NCBI GenBank assembly: GCA_029547205.1
Contig: JAKPPT010000122.1
Coordinates: forward strand, 124,001-188,000
Reading direction: 5' to 3'
Length of the DNA: 64,000 nucleotides
Source: Spirochaetota bacterium
GTDB taxonomy: Bacteria; Spirochaetota; Spirochaetia; Treponematales; UBA12059
The position numbers were made by a program, and so were the translations under genes. The notes beneath the pieces are model-generated. The model ran no database searches. It was not told where the DNA came from and saw only the letters and a program-made list of their open reading frames with translations. Positions 46,522 through 55,181 of the stretch are shown here, in pieces (positions within the stretch are counted from its first letter, which is position 1; the number at the start of each line of letters is the position of its first letter).

Positions 46522-47007
46522 ATGAAAAGATTTATAAGCTTTGCAGCATGTTTGCTGCTCGTTACAACGCTCCTTGCAGCACAGACCGTAAACATCAATC
46601 TGCTCTGGTCATCTCCAGTAGAAGAACAGCAAGTGCTACCGTTCATCGAAGCAATGATAGGCGGCTGCCTCATGGAGCTATTTGAGCAAGGGTTTATGGG
46701 CACCAATAGCTTGCCTAAAAAGGCAGATAAGGCAGCGTTTACAGCGGCAATTCCCACAAGTGAAGATGCTGAGGCATTTATAGACTATGAAGTCTATATT
46801 TATATTGAAATTACTGACCTAAAACTAAAACCGGCAGAAATACAGTATCGTATTGTTAAGCTTGATTCGGGAAAAGAAGTATACAAAGGAAAAATTGCAA
46901 TTCCCACACTCAAAGCCGTTTCAAGACAAGAATATATGCAGTATTACCATACATTAGGAACACTCGTGATAAAAGATATTACAGCAAAAGTTTCTATGCG
47001 TTATTAG
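46522..47007 (+). CDS. Small exported protein divergent from P83/100
   Basis: From the ATG at 46522 (TTGAGG site) 161 residues with a signal peptide (MKRFISFAACLLLVTTLLAA). The mature protein is an alpha/beta domain of about 140 residues (VNINLLWSSPVEEQQVLPFI, then EVYIYIEITDLKLKPAEIQY). I do not recognise its family. It lies 13 bases before the SPOR protein gene and is probably co-transcribed, suggesting an envelope role. Confidence 0.7.
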   Translation: MKRFISFAACLLLVTTLLAAQTVNINLLWSSPVEEQQVLPFIEAMIGGCLMELFEQGFMGTNSLPKKADKAAFTAAIPTSEDAEAFIDYEVYIYIEITDLKLKPAEIQYRIVKLDSGKEVYKGKIAIPTLKAVSRQEYMQYYHTLGTLVIKDITAKVSMRY

Positions 47008-47020
47008 CAGGGGAGTTTAT

Positions 47021-49153
47021 ATGAAAAAAAGCAGAGTTGTTGTAATTATAGTACTCATTGTAAGCGTGCTCTGTGTTTTTGCATCTTCGTGGGATGGCAG
47101 TGCAATTGTAGGCGCATATGGAGATTTTCCTCTGCAAGGCTACTATGGCGCCTGTAACTCATTTCCACGGAATACTATTATTGATGTGACTAATCTAGCA
47201 AACAATAAAACTGTTACTATTATAATAACCCGCGAATTGGCTACAACCGGAATATTGATTGCATTATCTCCTGAAGCAGCTCAGGAATTGGGGATTATTG
47301 CAGGCACAACAGCAATAGTTCGGCTCACAAATCCCCGTATGACAGGACAAACACTCGGTTCTGTGAATTCATCCGTAAGCGGCACCGATGCAGATGATCT
47401 TAAGAAAAAAGCAGAAACAGAACTTGCTCGATTAGGGTATGCAGTTACTGCACCAGTGAGCGCGCCTCAAACCGGAGTGCCACAAACAGCTACCCAAACA
47501 CAACCACCGACGCAACAGGTACAGCCAGATACATCTCAAACGCGAATCGTTCCTCAACAGAGTCAGGTAATTGGAATGCCTGTACCAGAAACCAAACCAG
47601 GAACAACTGGTCAACCTGTTCGACCACAAGCACCATCAACGCAACCGACAGCTACTCAACCTGCAACAGCTCAGCCGGCTGGGGCAAGCACACCATCTGA
47701 ACAACCACAGGTCTATGATGGTAAACCTAAACCCATTAGAACAATTATCATAAGCGGTCTCCCGGTTCCTGACGCAAAACCTGGACAAGTTGCGGCTCAG
47801 CCTGTTACACCAGCTCAGCAGCTAACAGCTCCACAGCCACAAACCACTCAGATACCAGAAGCTGTTGTGCAACAACCTCAACAAATGCAAGCAGTCATGG
47901 CACAACCAGAACTCTATACGCTTATCAGTATTCCCTTAAATCAGGTAGTAAAGCAAAAAGATATTTATGCAGAACCAGTGCCTCGTTCAAAAGAAAGTGG
48001 TATTTCGTATGTACGACAGGGAGCAGCGATAAAACCGGTTGATACACCGTATATGGAACTTCCAGCTCCCGAACGAGAAAAAGCACTGGTACTTGAACGG
48101 CTCGGGTTACTGGGAACATCACTTGCGTTTAATCTTCCCGGTTATGTAGAACCGCTTGTAAACCCTGCAGAACGAGCAACAATTATTGATAAAACCTGGT
48201 TCCAGGTGACCCAGAATCAGCCAGAAGTAGCACTGCTTGAACCCGAAGTAGGACAGACTGAGAAAGGGTTGGTCTATGATACACGCTTGTTTGCTCCCCT
48301 ACCCGCTTCCGTACTCGCAGATTTAGCTGATCCTGACACAACACCAGAAGAGCAGGCATTGCTGTATGCACTGGGTTTACGATCACCTTTTACATCTCAA
48401 GCTACAATGGATCTGTTAGAACCGGGACTTAAAGAATCAGAAAAAGCAGTACTCTATGCATATCGATTTCAACAAACGGTCCATGAGCCAGTTTCAGTTG
48501 ATTTAAGAGATCCGCTCATGGCAGCAGAAGAAATTCCTGTAACCTATCTGGGGTATCAGCCTCTACCAGATCAGACGATACCTACAGTATCACTGGCAGA
48601 AAGTTTTGTTACAGTGGAAGATAAGAACCCGAGCGCAATATTAAGCTATCGAAAACCATATATGCAAGCTGCAGAAACTGTTATTCAGCTTGAAACAGTG
48701 CCTTTACAGGATCCAAAACAGCAGGTTGTAACTGTTGTTGCTCCTCAAAGCCTCCCACCAGGAGAAACGGTTATATCTATGGTTCCAACTACAGAGCGTC
48801 CACCACAAGCAGTTTCACCATCAACTACTTCATCGAGTGCAGAAGCTACCAAGCCTCAAGTTACCCAGCAAAAGCCAACAACACAGGCTCAAATTGCGCA
48901 GACTACAGGTTCTGCTCTGGAAAAAGGTTTCTTCTATATTCAGATAGCATCGTTTACAACCGAAGAAGCATTACAAAAAGCTGTTCAAGGATTGGGAAAT
49001 CGATACGCTGTTTTTATTGAAAAAGCAGTCGTAAAGGGTAAAACAGTCTTTAGACTGTACCTTGGTCCGCTTAAAAAAGATGAAACTGGTGTTGCACTCA
49101 TGTATGCTCGTTCCCTGGGGTATAAGGATGCATTCATTAAGGAAGGCAGCTAA
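47021..49153 (+). CDS. Double-psi-barrel and SPOR domain envelope protein
   Basis: A 710-residue exported protein with a signal peptide. Residues about 30-115 resemble the RlpA-type double-psi beta-barrel (AYGDFPLQGYYGACNSFPRN, VTNLANNKTVTIIIT). The middle 500 residues are proline/glutamine/threonine-rich with long low-complexity runs (about 150-310 and 580-630). The C-terminal 75 residues are a SPOR domain (GFFYIQIASFTTEEALQKA, then FRLYLGPLKKDE), which binds denuded peptidoglycan at division sites. This is an RlpA-like cell-wall or cell-division protein. The lytic glutamate/aspartate of RlpA cannot be confirmed. Confidence 0.85.
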   Translation: MKKSRVVVIIVLIVSVLCVFASSWDGSAIVGAYGDFPLQGYYGACNSFPRNTIIDVTNLANNKTVTIIITRELATTGILIALSPEAAQELGIIAGTTAIVRLTNPRMTGQTLGSVNSSVSGTDADDLKKKAETELARLGYAVTAPVSAPQTGVPQTATQTQPPTQQVQPDTSQTRIVPQQSQVIGMPVPETKPGTTGQPVRPQAPSTQPTATQPATAQPAGASTPSEQPQVYDGKPKPIRTIIISGLPVPDAKPGQVAAQPVTPAQQLTAPQPQTTQIPEAVVQQPQQMQAVMAQPELYTLISIPLNQVVKQKDIYAEPVPRSKESGISYVRQGAAIKPVDTPYMELPAPEREKALVLERLGLLGTSLAFNLPGYVEPLVNPAERATIIDKTWFQVTQNQPEVALLEPEVGQTEKGLVYDTRLFAPLPASVLADLADPDTTPEEQALLYALGLRSPFTSQATMDLLEPGLKESEKAVLYAYRFQQTVHEPVSVDLRDPLMAAEEIPVTYLGYQPLPDQTIPTVSLAESFVTVEDKNPSAILSYRKPYMQAAETVIQLETVPLQDPKQQVVTVVAPQSLPPGETVISMVPTTERPPQAVSPSTTSSSAEATKPQVTQQKPTTQAQIAQTTGSALEKGFFYIQIASFTTEEALQKAVQGLGNRYAVFIEKAVVKGKTVFRLYLGPLKKDETGVALMYARSLGYKDAFIKEGS

Positions 49154-49174
49154 GAGCATCCTCCTCTATTTGTG

Positions 49175-49266
49175 TCACGAAGATTGTGGAAATAACTATA
49201 TTTTATTATAAATGAGCAAGGGCAAAATTTATTTTGCTGAACTAACCCTTTTCACAATCTTCATGA
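49175..49266. repeat. Inverted-repeat element of about 92 bases
   Basis: TCACGAAGATTGTGGAAA (49175-49192) and TTTTCACAATCTTCATGA (49249-49266) are inverted copies with 16 of 18 matches. The centre is AT-rich with no gene. The arms resemble the dispersed AAGCTT repeat with a changed centre. It may be a miniature element or a long hairpin between two plus-strand genes. Confidence 0.55.
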
Positions 49267-49299
49267 TATACTACAATAATTAATAAAGGGAATATTAAC

Positions 49300-51486
49300 A
49301 TGAATAGAAAAAAAATATTATTGCTCACGCTGTTGATTTGCTTCAATTTAATTGCATATGCATCAGATTCAATACGAGCAGTTCAGGGCATTGCAGATCT
49401 TTCATCAATTCAATTTTCCAATCAAAAGACTTTTACCATAATTGGAGCATGGGAATTCTGGTGGGGAACATTTATTGAACCATCAGCATTTCAGAATGGT
49501 ACTGCCCCTCATCCTGATTACTATCCAGTTATGCCATCGTATTGGACCGATAAAACCCATGGTAAGCAGTATCCTGCACAAGGCTCAGCAACATATCGTC
49601 TCATTCTCATCTTACCTGACAGTAAGGTTTATGGTATCTACCTCAGTCAGATGGTCAGTGCTTATGATCTGTATATCAATGGCGTTAAAATTGGCAGTAA
49701 TGGCAGGGCATCCAGCACGCCTGAACAAACAAAAGGTGAGTACAAACCATCAGCATATTATTTTATACCTGAGAATAAAAAAGCAGAAATTATCCTGCAT
49801 ATTTCGAATAAGGACTACCGATTTGGTGGACAATGGAAACCTATAACAATTGGTTACGCACCGGCAATTCAAAATGAAATTAACCGCATGAGCATGCAGG
49901 AACTTTTTCTCTTTGGATCCATTTTAATCATTGGTCTCTACAATATTGCAGTGTTTCTTTTCAGGCCAAAAAATAAAAGCCCATTGTTTTTTGGACTTTT
50001 TTGTTTCTTTGTAGCAATTCGCATTATTACAACAGGCACAATCGCTGTATCAAATATTTTTGAAAATTTTCCATGGGAGCTGCAAATAAAACTCGAATTG
50101 AGCATTTTTTATCTTGGTTCTCTTTTCTTTGCTTTCTTTTTTTGGTCATTGTATCCAAAAGATGTTCCATTAATTCCTATAATAGTTATTATTAGCCCAT
50201 TTTTCATTTTTACTTTGCTTGCCCTTGTGACGCCTTTACATTTTTTTAACAAGCTTGTTACACCTATGGAAATTTTAACACTCCTTGGACTTTTATTTGT
50301 ACTCGTATGCATAATAATAGCAGCAATAAAAGGAAGAGAAAATGCATGGCTTGTTTTGGCAGGTTTTACAGTTTTCTTTTTGACTGCAGTAAACGATATT
50401 CTATTTTCCAAGAATATTATTCACACTGTATATATGGTACCATTCGGACTATTCAGCTTTATCTTTGTGCAGGCAGTTAATCTCGCCAAGCTTTTTTCTA
50501 ATTCTTTTACACAGGTTGAAAAACTTTCAGAAGAACTTACAACAATCAATAATTCACTTACTCGGTTTGTTCCTAATGAATTTCTTGCATTTCTCAATAA
50601 GCAAAGTATTACTGATGTAAATCTAGGCGACCAAACTCTGCGTACTATCACAATTCTATTTGCTGACATTAAATCATTTACAACACTTTCGGAAACCATG
50701 TCGCCACAGGACAATTTTAACTTTCTCAATTCATATTTGAGTCGAATTGGACCAATCATTCGTGAAAATTGTGGGTTTATCGATAAGTATATTGGCGATG
50801 CCATTATGGCGCTCTTTGCAGAAGAATTTTCCGATACAGAGCAGACTCAGCTTGCATCTTCCGCAGGGCAAAACACCTCACTCACTCAACCATCTCACTG
50901 CTCTTGCGCTGCTGGTCATTCCATAAAAGCAGCATTAAGCATATACCAGAAACTTCAAAGCTATAATGAAGAGCGAAAAATTTATAACCTTGTGCCCATA
51001 GAAATAGGCATCGGTATTCATACAGGTCAGGTAATGCTTGGAATTATTGGCGAAAAACAGCGAATCGAAAGCACCGTTATTTCGGACACCGTCAATGTTA
51101 CAAGCAGAATCGAACGCCTAACTCGAACCTATCTTGCTCCAATTATTGTTTCCGGTTCAGTTGTACAGTCGCTTCCGATAGACCATCCATTCCACATACG
51201 TCGTCTCGATAATGTTGTTGTAAAAGGAAAATCCCGCTCGTTTGATATTTATCAGGTGCTTGACACATTTACGGGTGAGGAATTTGAAAAATTCATGAAT
51301 ACAAAAAAAGACTTCGAACATGCTGTCGCACTCTATGAAGCTCATTCATATATCGAAGCACTGAATCTTTTTAAAGAGTGCTACTATAAAAACCAGTCTG
51401 ATAAAACATGTCTTGTTTTTATTCAAAAAATTAAAAAGGCACTCCAGATTGAATCGGTAATAAAAGAGCTTGATGTCAAACAGTAA
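49300..51486 (+). CDS. 7TMR-DISM receptor with class III nucleotidyl cyclase
   Basis: A 728-residue receptor. A signal peptide and a periplasmic sandwich domain (about 25-195, with GSATYRLILILPDSKVYG and LYINGVKIGSNG) match the 7TMR-DISMED2 family. Seven hydrophobic segments follow (about 200-400). A coiled linker (VEKLSEELTTINNSLTRFVP) leads to a cyclase domain with ITILFADIKSFTTLSE and GDAIMALFAE carrying the two metal aspartates, and ISDTVNVTSRIERL. It makes cAMP or cGMP in response to a periplasmic ligand, probably a carbohydrate. An insert of about 20 residues (TEQTQLASSAGQNTSL) interrupts the cyclase domain. Confidence 0.9.
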   Translation: MNRKKILLLTLLICFNLIAYASDSIRAVQGIADLSSIQFSNQKTFTIIGAWEFWWGTFIEPSAFQNGTAPHPDYYPVMPSYWTDKTHGKQYPAQGSATYRLILILPDSKVYGIYLSQMVSAYDLYINGVKIGSNGRASSTPEQTKGEYKPSAYYFIPENKKAEIILHISNKDYRFGGQWKPITIGYAPAIQNEINRMSMQELFLFGSILIIGLYNIAVFLFRPKNKSPLFFGLFCFFVAIRIITTGTIAVSNIFENFPWELQIKLELSIFYLGSLFFAFFFWSLYPKDVPLIPIIVIISPFFIFTLLALVTPLHFFNKLVTPMEILTLLGLLFVLVCIIIAAIKGRENAWLVLAGFTVFFLTAVNDILFSKNIIHTVYMVPFGLFSFIFVQAVNLAKLFSNSFTQVEKLSEELTTINNSLTRFVPNEFLAFLNKQSITDVNLGDQTLRTITILFADIKSFTTLSETMSPQDNFNFLNSYLSRIGPIIRENCGFIDKYIGDAIMALFAEEFSDTEQTQLASSAGQNTSLTQPSHCSCAAGHSIKAALSIYQKLQSYNEERKIYNLVPIEIGIGIHTGQVMLGIIGEKQRIESTVISDTVNVTSRIERLTRTYLAPIIVSGSVVQSLPIDHPFHIRRLDNVVVKGKSRSFDIYQVLDTFTGEEFEKFMNTKKDFEHAVALYEAHSYIEALNLFKECYYKNQSDKTCLVFIQKIKKALQIESVIKELDVKQ

Positions 51487-51594
51487 AACAATGCAGCTTG
51501 AGTCACACAGGTTTTGAGTAAGCTGCCGTAGGTATGCTGCAGCCTAATTTAATTTTTTTAAACAAAAAAGGCAGCTTTCTCATGACTTGGCATG

Positions 51595-51617
51595 TTTACA
51601 AGCTTCGTGCTACTAAT
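51595..51617 (+). repeat. Dispersed AAGCTT palindromic repeat, copy 5
   Basis: TTTACAAGCTTCGTGCTACT followed by AAT, a divergent copy. It lies between two convergent gene ends, next to a GGCAGC inverted-repeat pair (AAGCTGCC near 51519 and GGCAGCTT near 51571). Confidence 0.5.
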
Positions 51618-51622
51618 CAGCA

Positions 51623-52039
51623 CTACAAAGTTCTCTGCATGGTAAAAGTACCATTAAAAGTCATGGTATCACTGTAGATATACATTCTTCCTTTAACAAG
51701 GGTATCTGTGATTTCCGTAATTTCATATTTACCCTTGCTAAACAAATGGTTAGTGGTGCCATCAAAGTATGTAACAGTTCTTAGATCAAAAATATTGCCC
51801 AATTGGACTTCTCCAGTTTGAAAAGGACTGAGCGTAAAGATTATTCTTGTAGAAGAAATAGTGCCATAGAGAGTAGCACTCCCATCCTGTCGAATAGTAC
51901 CATTGGTAAACACCCATCCTTCTGCAGTGCCACCGCTTCCGTGCAAAGGCTCAGTGCTATACGTAATCGGTTTACATGCAAAAATTGTGGCGAGCAGTAA
52001 AAAACTGAACAAACCTTTTACAATACATGAACGCTGCAT
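51623..52039 (-). CDS. Small lipoprotein of unknown function
   Basis: The ATG at 52039 has a GAGGAGG site and gives 138 residues. The lipobox is ATIFA then Cys. The mature part is strand-rich with repeated TNGTIRQDGSATLYGTISS and TDTLVKGRMYIYSDTMT, like a small calycin-style barrel. I recognise no specific family. It is alone between the cyclase and threonine aldolase genes. Confidence 0.7.
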   Translation of the reverse strand: MQRSCIVKGLFSFLLLATIFACKPITYSTEPLHGSGGTAEGWVFTNGTIRQDGSATLYGTISSTRIIFTLSPFQTGEVQLGNIFDLRTVTYFDGTTNHLFSKGKYEITEITDTLVKGRMYIYSDTMTFNGTFTMQRTL

Positions 52040-52183
52040 TGCAATCCTCCTCAAGCAATAGATTACTAAGGATGCTGTCAGCTAGTTGTCATTACATACT
52101 ATATCCCAATTTTTCTATTATTCAACATATTTTCCAACCACATATACAGGCAAGTCATGTATTTCATGTATGCAGGCAAAGTC

Positions 52184-53215
52184 TTAAAACTTTGAAAGGT
52201 ATTCTCTGAGTACCTGCACAAAATATTCAATATGGTCTTTTTGTATCCAGTAATGCGTTACAAATCGGTACATGCCAAGCTCCGGCGGGTTAATAAGAAT
52301 ATTTTTTGATTGTAAAAAACCTACCAGATTAGAACTTTCTATGTATTCCGGAATGCGGCAGAAAACCATATTGATATCGAGATTATCTCTCTCAACTTCC
52401 ATGTTCGGGATTTCTGAAAGAAGCTCTGCCATATAGCGGGCATTATAGTGATCGTCGTGAAGCCGTTTGGTCATAGTTTCAAGCGCAATTATTCCTGCAG
52501 CAGCGAGAATACCTGCCTGCCTCATAGCTCCGCCCATAATTTTGCGTTTTCGCCTTGCACTATCGATAAAATTCTTTGTTCCAACGAGCATAGATCCAAC
52601 TGGAGCGCAGAGTCCTTTTGAAAGACAAAACATAATCGAGTCAACAGTTGCTGCAATTGCCTTCACATCGGCATTGAGCGAAGCAGCTGCATTAAAAATA
52701 CGCGCACCATCAAGATGAACGGGGAGTCCATAACGCTGTGCGAGTTCGTGTACTTCCTGCATATACGCAAGCGGTACCATTTTCCCCGATGAATGTGCAT
52801 TTTCCAGACAGATAAGGGAAGTAGGCGGATAATGAATATCATTGTCACGAATGTGTTTTTCAATACTTTCAAGCGGCATAATACCATCTGGTGCATAAAT
52901 TGGCCTCGTTTGAACTCCTGCAATTACCGCAGCAGCACCAGCTTCATGCTGAATAATATGACACTGTTCTCCTACAATAATTTCACTACCCCGCGGGCAC
53001 CAGGTAAAGAGCGCAAGCTGATTTCCAAAAGTTCCCGATGGTACAAAGAGAGCTGCCTCTTTGCCGAGCATTTGTGCTGCAAGCGTTTCCAGTTTATTGA
53101 CTGTAGGATCGTCTCCATACACATCATCGCCAACAAGTGCATGAGCCATTGCTTCTCGCATTTCTTCGGTAGGCCATGTAACCGTGTCACTTCGTAAATC
53201 GATATAGTTCATCAT
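52184..53215 (-). CDS. ltaE: Low-specificity threonine aldolase
   Basis: From the ATG at 53215 343 residues. This PLP enzyme (fold type I) splits threonine or allo-threonine to glycine and acetaldehyde. Conserved segments: IDLRSDTVTWPTEEMREAM, GDDVYGDDPTV, LFVPSGTFGNQLAL, HLDGARIFNAA, and the PLP lysine in FCLSKGLCAPVGSML. The upstream SPL gene stop abuts an in-frame TTG at 53251, so the true start could be 12 codons earlier. It is probably in the operon with the two genes upstream. Confidence 0.92.
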   Translation of the reverse strand: MMNYIDLRSDTVTWPTEEMREAMAHALVGDDVYGDDPTVNKLETLAAQMLGKEAALFVPSGTFGNQLALFTWCPRGSEIIVGEQCHIIQHEAGAAAVIAGVQTRPIYAPDGIMPLESIEKHIRDNDIHYPPTSLICLENAHSSGKMVPLAYMQEVHELAQRYGLPVHLDGARIFNAAASLNADVKAIAATVDSIMFCLSKGLCAPVGSMLVGTKNFIDSARRKRKIMGGAMRQAGILAAAGIIALETMTKRLHDDHYNARYMAELLSEIPNMEVERDNLDINMVFCRIPEYIESSNLVGFLQSKNILINPPELGMYRFVTHYWIQKDHIEYFVQVLREYLSKF

Positions 53216-53247
53216 GGTTACCAGTATATGAGCATTTGTATAAATAT

Positions 53248-54237
53248 TCAATCGAGCACAAAGATTTTTTCTGGAGCAATAAATCGTTCCAGAATGATTT
53301 TGTGGTCATGCAAGACTCTTGCTTTGAGCTCAGCAGGATACGTTATATCGGTACCTTCCCTGCTGTATGGTGCATGATAGATATATAAATGCTCATGAAG
53401 ATTTGCACAGTATCTAAACAGTTTTTGAGGCATTCTAAAAAAACCATAGCTTATATCATGAACTCTATGCGGTGGAAGTGCAGAAAACACCTTTATGAAA
53501 AATTGTTCGTACAGTAAATCCATTTCTGGTACAATAAAAATTGGATCAAAGCATACTCTAACAGTATGTCCAGCATCGATGCACGTTTTAACAGCATTGA
53601 GCCTCGAATCGAGACTGGGTGTTTTATATTCATAGGAGCTTATTATTTCATCTGGTGCAAGACTAAATGCATAAATAATATTTGTAGAAACAGGTACAGT
53701 TTTAAAAAAATCCGGAACTGCGCTTTTGGTTCGTATTTCAAATTGAATTTCTGTAAAAGCAGCAAGTTCAGGAATGATACTCTGAAGCAATTTTCTTCCT
53801 TCTTTGAAGGCAAGTAAATCTGTCTCATGGGTGAGCGGAATATAGATTTTTTTATCACGTTTGCTTTCTGCCAGTGTTTTGACTTCAGTAATAAAATCTT
53901 TATAATTGACAAATAACACACAATGACCGGTTTTATAGAGTCCCTGCAGGTAACAGTAGGAACAGTTAAGCGGACAGTTTAATGCAAGCTGTGCATAGTA
54001 AAAACAATCAGCATTGAAATGCTGACATAGTGGTGAACCTGGAAGTAGAAATGGTGAGTTTCTATATGCCAGTATAAGTGCCTGCCGTGCTTTCTCTATT
54101 TGCACATGCTGGTGAGGTGCATTGAAAATGTCTTTATAATGATTGATGATTGAAAGCTTATCAGTAATTTCAAAAAAATCTTTATTTCTAAAAACATCCC
54201 CAGCTTGTGCTTCCTGAAAATATGTATAAAAACTCAT
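53248..54237 (-). CDS. SPL-family radical SAM protein (spore photoproduct lyase-like)
   Basis: A 329-residue radical SAM protein with C88-x3-C92-x2-C95 in NCPLNCSYCYLQG, the SPL-type motif, where CYLQ follows the last cysteine. Other family features are LTHETDLLAF, EIRTKSA and VRVCFDPI. In Bacillus the enzyme repairs spore photoproduct in DNA; non-sporulating bacteria carry relatives whose substrate is not settled. Spirochaetes do not form spores. It overlaps the unknown 269-residue gene by four bases (ATGA), so they are co-translated. Confidence 0.82.
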   Translation of the reverse strand: MSFYTYFQEAQAGDVFRNKDFFEITDKLSIINHYKDIFNAPHQHVQIEKARQALILAYRNSPFLLPGSPLCQHFNADCFYYAQLALNCPLNCSYCYLQGLYKTGHCVLFVNYKDFITEVKTLAESKRDKKIYIPLTHETDLLAFKEGRKLLQSIIPELAAFTEIQFEIRTKSAVPDFFKTVPVSTNIIYAFSLAPDEIISSYEYKTPSLDSRLNAVKTCIDAGHTVRVCFDPIFIVPEMDLLYEQFFIKVFSALPPHRVHDISYGFFRMPQKLFRYCANLHEHLYIYHAPYSREGTDITYPAELKARVLHDHKIILERFIAPEKIFVLD

Positions 54238-55043
54238 ACAAAAACCTTTTCAATGGCACTCAGTTTATCCATAATATCATTAAAAATATGTTTAACGTGA
54301 GCCTTTGTTTCTGGAACAATTGTTGGATACCGTTCAAGCAGAATACATACCGTTTCAAAAGCAAAAAAAGATGCTGCGAGAGCTTTTTTTTGCAATTGTT
54401 CACTCATCTGGTATGTAAATCTCATCTGTTGTGAGAACAGATTAACAATTTTCTTAATAGTTGATAGTTCATGCAGTGAAAGTGCATGCCTGAAATTGTT
54501 TGCATGTTTAGGAGATTTATCTTGTCTAAAAACAAACTTTTGCAATACTTTGACACTACTTTTATGATAATCGATAATGTTTTTCAAATCGTTCACTATT
54601 AACGATAAATAGTTGCTGGACAGTGGATTTTGTTTTGGAATAAGCAATGGAACAATACAGGTTTCAAAAAAATAATTAGTTAAATAAAAAAACATGTCAT
54701 ATAACTTGTCATTGGTTTCAATATTTTTTGCATGATGCTGTAATTGAGATACTTTTGGCAACAGTTTCTGCCAGACGATTCCTGCAACTATAGGAAATTT
54801 TTCAGAATCTGTACTTCGAATTGTATCCTGAATGTGACAATACGGAGTACATTCATGTTCAAGCATAACAATACATACATTCGGTTCATAATAATACGCT
54901 GTATGTTGAGCAAAATAGTGATCACAGAAATTTTCAATATCATTCCACAATACGCATGCAATTGATTCTTGTGTTTCTATATTGGACACATATTGTTTCA
55001 GTGCATAAAGGAGATCTTCGTTATAAAGAACCAGTACAGTCAT
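54234..55043 (-). CDS. Uncharacterised partner of the SPL-like protein
   Basis: A 269-residue protein, no family recognised. The N-terminal 100 residues are alpha/beta and contain several cysteines and histidines (ECTPYCHIQD, FCDHYFAQH), which might bind a metal. The C-terminal half is helical, rich in lysine, leucine and phenylalanine. Its stop overlaps the SPL start by four bases, and it is first in the operon with SPL and perhaps threonine aldolase. Tight coupling suggests a joint function, for example as a helper or regulator; that is inference. Confidence 0.6.
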   Translation of the reverse strand: MTVLVLYNEDLLYALKQYVSNIETQESIACVLWNDIENFCDHYFAQHTAYYYEPNVCIVMLEHECTPYCHIQDTIRSTDSEKFPIVAGIVWQKLLPKVSQLQHHAKNIETNDKLYDMFFYLTNYFFETCIVPLLIPKQNPLSSNYLSLIVNDLKNIIDYHKSSVKVLQKFVFRQDKSPKHANNFRHALSLHELSTIKKIVNLFSQQMRFTYQMSEQLQKKALAASFFAFETVCILLERYPTIVPETKAHVKHIFNDIMDKLSAIEKVFV

Positions 55044-55129
55044 TTAGAATGACATTATAACAAATGATGTATGCGGTGAAAAGTATTTTTAAATTTGCTA
55101 TACTATTTATAAAAAGTATCAATAATTAT

Positions 55130-55157
55130 GGAACCAACTATGCAGATCTTACGACTA
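55130..55157 (+). promoter_or_regulatory. ECF-sigma-type promoter of the sigma module
   Basis: GGAACC (55130-55135) and CGACTA (55152-55157) are separated by 16 bases, the pattern of many ECF promoters (GGAAC and CGTCTA-like). It lies 24 bases before the start codon of the first gene, with an AAAGGAG ribosome site between. Autoregulation by the sigma factor encoded downstream is likely. Confidence 0.65.
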
Positions 55158-55181
55158 ATAGTATGAAAGGAGATACATACT

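Noticed and set aside
47432-47753. Extra genes in other frames across the proline/glutamine-rich region of the SPOR protein
   Set aside because: They are by-products of low-complexity sequence, without ribosome sites or recognisable domains.
55044-55181. Sigma-70 promoter TTTGCT/TATAAA-like elements before the ECF module
   Set aside because: AT-rich sequence gives many weak matches; the GGAACC-CGACTA pair is more specific and better placed.
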